The position numbers and the translations under genes were made by a program. Below are positions 59,885 through 64,000 of a stretch of 64,000 bases of DNA, one piece after another. The notes under the pieces were generated by a model. It was not told where the DNA came from and made no database searches. It saw only the letters and a list, made by a program, of their open reading frames with translations. The first letter of the stretch is position 1. Each line of letters opens with the position of its first letter. Source of the stretch: Mogibacterium sp. (lineage in GTDB: Bacteria > Bacillota > Clostridia > Peptostreptococcales > Anaerovoracaceae); NCBI GenBank assembly GCA_012840975.1, contig DUVP01000032.1, positions 1-64,000 on the forward strand, read 5' to 3'.

Positions 59885-60424
59885 TTAATAGTTCTCACAG
59901 TTGATTTCGAAATATGACTGTGAATGTGCACATGCCGGACAAATCTGAAGAGCTTCTTCACCTGTTACAAGGTGTCCGCAATTGCGGCACTCCCATACCT
60001 TAACTTCGCTCTTCTTGAATACTTCCTTAGCCTCAACATTGCGAAGGAGTGCTCTGTAACGCTCTTCATGATGCTTTTCGATTGCAGCTACAAGACGGAA
60101 TTTTGCAGCGAGTTCAGGGAATCCTTCCTCTTCAGCTGTTTCTGCAAAATTCTTGTACATTTCAGTCCACTCATAGTTTTCACCGAGTGCTGCATCAAGA
60201 AGATTTGCTGCTGTATCGCCAATTCCCTCAAGTTCTTTGTACCAAACCTTAGCGTGCTCTTTCTCGTTTTCTGCAGTCTTGAGGAAGAGTGCTGAAATCT
60301 GCTCATAACCTTCCTTCTTTGCTGTTGAAGCATAGTATGTATACTTGTTTCTTGCCTGTGATTCACCTGCAAATGCTTCCCATAAATTCTTCTCTGTCTG
60401 TGTTCCAGCGTATTTGTTTGCCAT
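59885..60424 (-). CDS. rbr: Rubrerythrin
   Basis: 179 residues. An N-terminal ferritin-like four-helix domain (residues 1-140, with ExxH sets in [10 protein letters not shown] and EKHHEERY) binds a di-iron site. A C-terminal rubredoxin domain ([20 protein letters not shown]) carries one iron. It reduces hydrogen peroxide in anaerobes. It is downstream of fprA on the same strand, but a 108-base gap with a palindrome suggests its own regulated promoter. Confidence 0.97.
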   Translation of the reverse strand: MANKYAGTQTEKNLWEAFAGESQARNKYTYYASTAKKEGYEQISALFLKTAENEKEHAKVWYKELEGIGDTAANLLDAALGENYEWTEMYKNFAETAEEEGFPELAAKFRLVAAIEKHHEERYRALLRNVEAKEVFKKSEVKVWECRNCGHLVTGEEALQICPACAHSQSYFEINCENY

Positions 60425-60466
60425 AATTTTACCATTCCCTTTCTGTTTTTTAGTTCTATATTCGAA

Positions 60467-60482
60467 ACACTATTAATAGTGT
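60467..60482 (-). promoter_or_regulatory. Perfect palindrome upstream of rubrerythrin
   Basis: ACACTATTAATAGTGT, 16 bases, 43 bases before the start codon. It contains a possible -10 box (TATTAA). A peroxide-responsive regulator of the PerR type would be a natural candidate, but the sequence is not the standard PerR box. Confidence 0.45.
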
Positions 60483-60532
60483 ATTCCAACAAAAATATAA
60501 CTTTCATCAACCTCTAAGAATAGAGTCTGATT

Positions 60533-61690
60533 TTATTCTATACAAAGTTCGTCGGCAAGTTTTTTAATCTGCTCTCTGCTATCATCATTAAGAGCGGAAA
60601 GAATTGTCACTGTAGTTTCTGTGAACTTAAGATTCGTGCATTCTTCAAACATCGCTCTCATTGTCTTGGCTGCCGTCGGTGCCCACGAACCGTTTTCAAT
60701 AAGAGCTATGGTCCTGTTCTGATAATTTCTTTCCTTCAGAGAATTTATAAACTCTCTCATAAACGGAAAGATGTCATTATTGAATGTGGTTGTTGCCAAA
60801 ACGAGCTTTCCATATCTGAAAGCATCCTCGACCGCTTCTGCCATATCGTCACGTGCCAGATCCATAACGGAAACTTTACAACCTTTTTCCTTTAGAATAT
60901 CAGCTAAAAGTTCTACCGCTTTCTTTGTATTTCCATATACCGAAGTGTATGCGATAGTCACTCCTTCTGTCTCAATACCATATGATGACCAGATATTATA
61001 AAGGTTTATATAATATCCGAGATTTTCCGTCAGAATCGGACCGTGTAAAGGATATATTGCCTCAATCTCGAAGTCTGCAAGTTTTTTAAGCAGATTCTGA
61101 ACCTGCCTGCCGTACTTACCTACTATGCCGAAGTAATAACGCCTCGCTTCACAATCCCAGTCATCGTCTTCAACATCGAGAGCACCGAATTTTCCGAATG
61201 CGTCTGCAGAAAACAGGATTTTGTCCTTGCAATCATATGTCATAATGACTTCCGGCCAATGAACCATAGGAGCGGTTACAAATTTAAGGGTATGCTCACC
61301 CAGTGTTAATTCCGAACCTTCACCGACCACTACCCTTCTGTCGGCAAAGTCATCACCGAAGAAATTTTTCATCATTGTAAATGCCTTAGCGGACGATACA
61401 ATTACAGAATCTTCAAACTCTTCCATAAACTTAGCAAGACTTCCGGAATGATCCGGTTCCATATGTTGAATGATAAGGTAATCAGGACATGTATCTTCAA
61501 GCGTTTCTCTTATATTATCAATCCATTCTTGTGAAAAGTTTGCATCTACTGAATCAACAACTGCAATTTTTTCATCAACGATAATGTATGAATTGTACGA
61601 CATTCCATCAGGAACTATGTAATGTCCTTCAAACAAATCTATCTCATGATCATTTACACCAACATAGTGAATATCTTCAGCTAATTTCAT
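60533..61690 (-). CDS. fprA: Flavodiiron protein (A-type, FprA)
   Basis: 385 residues after TAAGGAGG. The metallo-beta-lactamase-like domain binds two irons through HMEPDHSG (the HxExDH motif) and later histidines (PMVHWPE, YPLHGP). The flavodoxin domain starts near residue 250 with TSVYGNTKKAVE for FMN. The protein reduces oxygen to water, or nitric oxide, using electrons usually from rubredoxin. It lies between the thioredoxin-like gene and rubrerythrin in an oxygen-defence group. Confidence 0.96.
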   Translation of the reverse strand: MKLAEDIHYVGVNDHEIDLFEGHYIVPDGMSYNSYIIVDEKIAVVDSVDANFSQEWIDNIRETLEDTCPDYLIIQHMEPDHSGSLAKFMEEFEDSVIVSSAKAFTMMKNFFGDDFADRRVVVGEGSELTLGEHTLKFVTAPMVHWPEVIMTYDCKDKILFSADAFGKFGALDVEDDDWDCEARRYYFGIVGKYGRQVQNLLKKLADFEIEAIYPLHGPILTENLGYYINLYNIWSSYGIETEGVTIAYTSVYGNTKKAVELLADILKEKGCKVSVMDLARDDMAEAVEDAFRYGKLVLATTTFNNDIFPFMREFINSLKERNYQNRTIALIENGSWAPTAAKTMRAMFEECTNLKFTETTVTILSALNDDSREQIKKLADELCIE

Positions 61691-61790
61691 TTTTAGCTTA
61701 CCTCCTTACAGAACTGTCTTATCGACATAAACAATACATCTTCATATTAACGCTTAAAATATTCCCCCTCTTAAGCCATCACATATCACT

Positions 61791-62363
61791 TTACTTTGTA
61801 TCCGTCAAATAATCAAGATATGATTCCAAATTTTTCCTGCTCATAATTCCCATATATGAATCCACGACATTTCCATCCTTATCTATGAAGTATGTTGCCG
61901 GAATCGAGCTTACTGCATATGCTTTTGCGGCTTCCAGTTCCGTATCGTAATAAACAGGAAAAGAATATCCGCCTTGACTTATAAATTTCTCTACTTTTTC
62001 TACAGTTTCTCTTCCGCCGTCAGTGAGGTTTACCATCATAAACTCAACTTCATCCCCTCGTTCCTTGTACACCTTATCAAAATCCGGAAGTTCACTTTGG
62101 CATGGACCACACCAGCTTGCCCAGAAATTTATTACAACTGGTTTTCCTGCGAAGTCTGACAGTTTAACAGTTCTGCCGCTAATATCCAGGCATGTAAAGT
62201 CAGGAGCCTCTACCTTTTGATTGTCATCGCTGTTTTCACTTTCAATACTTTCATTTCCTCTGTTATTATTCCCGCCCGATAATTTATTATAACCTATAAC
62301 GGCGACTCCAATAATAAGCACCATCGTAACTATTAATGCTATAAGTTTTTTCTTGTTGTTCAT
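61791..62363 (-). CDS. TlpA-family membrane-anchored thioredoxin-like protein
   Basis: 190 residues. An N-terminal membrane anchor (residues 5-25) and a short linker lead to an extracytoplasmic thioredoxin fold with active site WASWCGPCQSELP and cis-proline SIPATYFI. It reduces disulfides outside the membrane with electrons from CcdA. It begins 12 bases after ccdA, so the two form a transcript and a functional pair. Confidence 0.94.
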   Translation of the reverse strand: MNNKKKLIALIVTMVLIIGVAVIGYNKLSGGNNNRGNESIESENSDDNQKVEAPDFTCLDISGRTVKLSDFAGKPVVINFWASWCGPCQSELPDFDKVYKERGDEVEFMMVNLTDGGRETVEKVEKFISQGGYSFPVYYDTELEAAKAYAVSSIPATYFIDKDGNVVDSYMGIMSRKNLESYLDYLTDTK

Positions 62364-62375
62364 ATTAACTTAACC

Positions 62376-63038
62376 TCACGCAAATACTGCCATCATTTTA
62401 TTAAGAAGTCCTGCCATCATCAAAACTCCCACGATAATCAGAAATATTCCTGACGCCTTATTGATAAGATCGTAATGTCTCTTGATAAAATCAAAAGCAT
62501 CTTTCATTTTATCGATAATGAGTGCAGATATAATAAACGGTATGCCTAATCCAAGAGAATATACGAGCAAAAGCGTAAAACCTTTAAATGCCCCTCCCGT
62601 TGTTGCTGCAAGCATCAATGCAGAGCCGAGAAAAGCTCCGACGCAAGGAGTAAGGCTGACCGAATATATCATTCCGAATACGAATGCCGACACGACATTA
62701 TCCGCTTTGTATCTGCCACTTATTCCCCTAAGGAAATTCAGCGGTATTATACCCAGATATGCTAATCCAAGAATTACAACTATTGCTCCGGACACAATAT
62801 TAACTATTGTGCTGTGGTTCTTAAGAAAGAGACCTACTGTCCCTGCAAAGACCCCGAGGGCTGTAAATACTACCGTAAAACCCAGCACAAAGGCGGACGA
62901 ATTAAACAGGGTTGCTCTCTTGTTTTCTCCCGGTTTATCTCCACCTGCGAAAAACGAAATAAATATCGGCAAAAGCGGCAACATGCACGGCGATATAAAT
63001 GATATTATTCCCTCTATAAAGGTTAGTACATATTCCAT
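62376..63038 (-). CDS. ccdA: CcdA-type membrane thiol transporter
   Basis: 220 residues, six membrane helices. The paired cysteines sit in SPCMLPLLPIF and TPCVGAFLGSA, which carry electrons from cytoplasmic thioredoxin across the membrane. Its partner TlpA follows directly. The set would keep extracytoplasmic proteins reduced, which suits an anaerobe and its oxygen-defence genes. Confidence 0.95.
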   Translation of the reverse strand: MEYVLTFIEGIISFISPCMLPLLPIFISFFAGGDKPGENKRATLFNSSAFVLGFTVVFTALGVFAGTVGLFLKNHSTIVNIVSGAIVVILGLAYLGIIPLNFLRGISGRYKADNVVSAFVFGMIYSVSLTPCVGAFLGSALMLAATTGGAFKGFTLLLVYSLGLGIPFIISALIIDKMKDAFDFIKRHYDLINKASGIFLIIVGVLMMAGLLNKMMAVFA

Positions 63039-63064
63039 TTTGCTTAACCTTCCCTATGATAAGA

Positions 63065-63094
63065 CAAAATGCGGTTTAACATCTCCGCATTTTG
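63065..63094. terminator. Terminator between desulfoferrodoxin and ccdA
   Basis: CAAAATGCGG pairs with CCGCATTTTG around a ten-base loop. The T-rich flank (TTTTTATTC) is on the plus strand; on the minus strand TCTTATC follows. Confidence 0.6.
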
Positions 63095-63157
63095 TTTTTA
63101 TTCTCATATTTGTCGACCGTATGATCAACCATTAGCTTTAGTTCGCCAAAACTTCTT

Positions 63158-63526
63158 TTATGCTTTCCAAAGTGAATGGAGATTGCAATATTCGTATGCT
63201 GCTACTACTTCATCTCCGTCGCAAATACTGAAACAAGCTTCAGGCTTCTCGCCGGGTTTGAGTTCTTTTCTCTGTACTCCCTGCTTTGTCTCAAGAGCTA
63301 TCCATTCGATATAATGTTCTTCGATCATCGGATGCTCAACCTCTGCAACCTTAACATGAACCTTATTACCGTCTACTGTATAAACAGGTACATGCTTTTC
63401 CTGTGCTGCATCTGTTGTTCCGGCTACCAGTTCCTGCATCGGTTCTCCGCAGCAAATCATAGGAACTCCTGTTTCCTTTACCATAGCGACAATCTGTCCG
63501 CAAATTGCACATCTTTTAAATTTCAT
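63158..63526 (-). CDS. dfx: Desulfoferrodoxin (superoxide reductase)
   Basis: 122 residues after GGAGGAAAG. The desulforedoxin-type first iron centre is formed by CAICG and the CC pair of MICCGEPM. The catalytic site uses HPMIEEHYIEWI and CNLHSLWK with histidine and cysteine ligands. It reduces superoxide to peroxide. With rubrerythrin and FprA nearby the window covers superoxide, peroxide and oxygen removal. Confidence 0.97.
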   Translation of the reverse strand: MKFKRCAICGQIVAMVKETGVPMICCGEPMQELVAGTTDAAQEKHVPVYTVDGNKVHVKVAEVEHPMIEEHYIEWIALETKQGVQRKELKPGEKPEACFSICDGDEVVAAYEYCNLHSLWKA

Positions 63527-63806
63527 AATACTTTCCTCCGCTTTCTTTTTCTGTTTTAGCTTTTGTTTTTCAATATTCTTATATGGCTTCCATATTAACG
63601 TCCGCCAAATTTACATTGAGTTCAATCTATATTCAAACTGTACACTATGAAATGCCTTCTTATGTGTTAATAAGTTGAAGATTCCCCCATAAATTGTACA
63701 TTAATGTGAACATTTCACAACGCATAAGTTTAAGACAAATATCCCATACAAACACCACTTATGATAGAATTATTTTAAGAACGCATTCACATAAGTTGTT
63801 ACTTGT

Positions 63807-63812
63807 TATAAT
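63807..63812 (+). promoter_or_regulatory. -10 box for the aminotransferase gene
   Basis: TATAAT 18 bases before the aminotransferase start codon; the -35 region (ATTCAC/TTCACA) is weak. The stretch 63527-63806 carries no gene but has short repeats of AACGCAT..ATAAGTT. Confidence 0.45.
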
Positions 63813-63830
63813 ACCATACCGGAGGCAGAT

Positions 63831-64000
63831 ATGAAGAAATTAAATAAACTTAAAGTCAGGGAAGAACTCAAAACTTTAGACAAAGTCTCTTATGCCTCTG
63901 AGCATATCGACCTTCCCGAAGGCGGCGTTGATTGCTACGAAGGTTGTAATCCTTACGGGTTTCCACCGGAACTAGTGGAAGCGGTCCGGGAGTTCGACCT
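63831..64000 (+). CDS. PLP-dependent aminotransferase, class I/II (N-terminal part only)
   Basis: Cut by the right edge after 56 codons. A GGAGG site precedes ATG 63831. The product opens MKKLNKLKVREELKTLDKVSYA and contains YEGCNPYGFPPELVEAV, which matches the start of histidinol-phosphate/threonine-phosphate-type aminotransferases (NPYGFP region). The rest lies outside, so the subfamily cannot be decided. Confidence 0.7.
   Translation, partial: MKKLNKLKVREELKTLDKVSYASEHIDLPEGGVDCYEGCNPYGFPPELVEAVREFD

Noticed and set aside
62482-63135. 217-aa plus-strand ORF opposite ccdA
   Set aside because: Antisense to CcdA, whose cysteine motifs and partner gene are clear.

Overview
This 64 kb window comes from a strict anaerobe of the class Clostridia, and looks chromosomal. 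The evidence is the gene content: a SCIFF ribosomal peptide with its radical-SAM maturase, electron-bifurcating NfnAB, a double-cubane (HgdB-like) reductase, desulfoferrodoxin, rubrerythrin and an A-type flavodiiron protein, strong AGGAGG ribosome binding sites and modest GC content. I see no phage, insertion sequence, plasmid or CRISPR signature. I cannot name the species. An apparent selenocysteine-decoded TGA suggests it makes selenoproteins.

Layout. 1-6 kb: the N-terminal part of an Xaa-Pro aminopeptidase cut by the window edge, a short gene with an in-frame TGA (probable selenoprotein), a ZIP metal transporter and a large membrane GGDEF/EAL protein. 6-13 kb: tRNA-Leu(CAG), a DUF1292 protein, uvrC, a DacF-like protein with degraded active-site motifs, and the divergent serine pair serC/serA. 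13-19 kb: a minus-strand run of rdgB, yihY, a lipid kinase, a metallo-beta-lactamase protein and an in-frame fusion of a GH2 glycosidase to a galactokinase; three copies of a GTAAAG-N4-CTTTAC palindrome lie at the end of the fusion. 19-23 kb: scfA/scfB and a universal-stress operon. 23-34 kb: an NSS sodium symporter, a secreted putative glycosidase, a GH1 glucosidase with a GPH sugar transporter, an HD protein, an aldehyde dehydrogenase, an ATC hydrolase-like protein, a TPP riboswitch with thiT, and birA. 34-48 kb (minus strand): a double-cubane reductase, an EEP-family protein, nfnB/nfnA, a thioredoxin reductase-like protein lacking the usual NADPH motif, a CofE-like protein, a phosphohexomutase, a heterodimeric ABC exporter, and a TusA/YedE pair. 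48-54 kb: a 1766-residue leucine-rich-repeat surface protein. 54-64 kb: two small lipoproteins, an SPFH/ribbon-helix-helix pair with a palindrome inside its promoter, glutaminase, mnmA, asparaginase, the oxygen-defence group (rubrerythrin, FprA, TlpA, CcdA, desulfoferrodoxin) and the start of an aminotransferase.

Together the genes describe a fermenter that handles amino acids (serine, asparagine, glutamine, peptides) and glycosides, balances NAD(P)H with ferredoxin through NfnAB, and removes oxygen and superoxide with non-haem iron proteins. The items most worth a second look are the TGA-containing gene, the GH2-galactokinase fusion, the SCIFF peptide lacking one of its six cysteines, the SPFH/RHH locus with its promoter-embedded operator, and the DacF-like protein that has lost all three penicillin-binding motifs.
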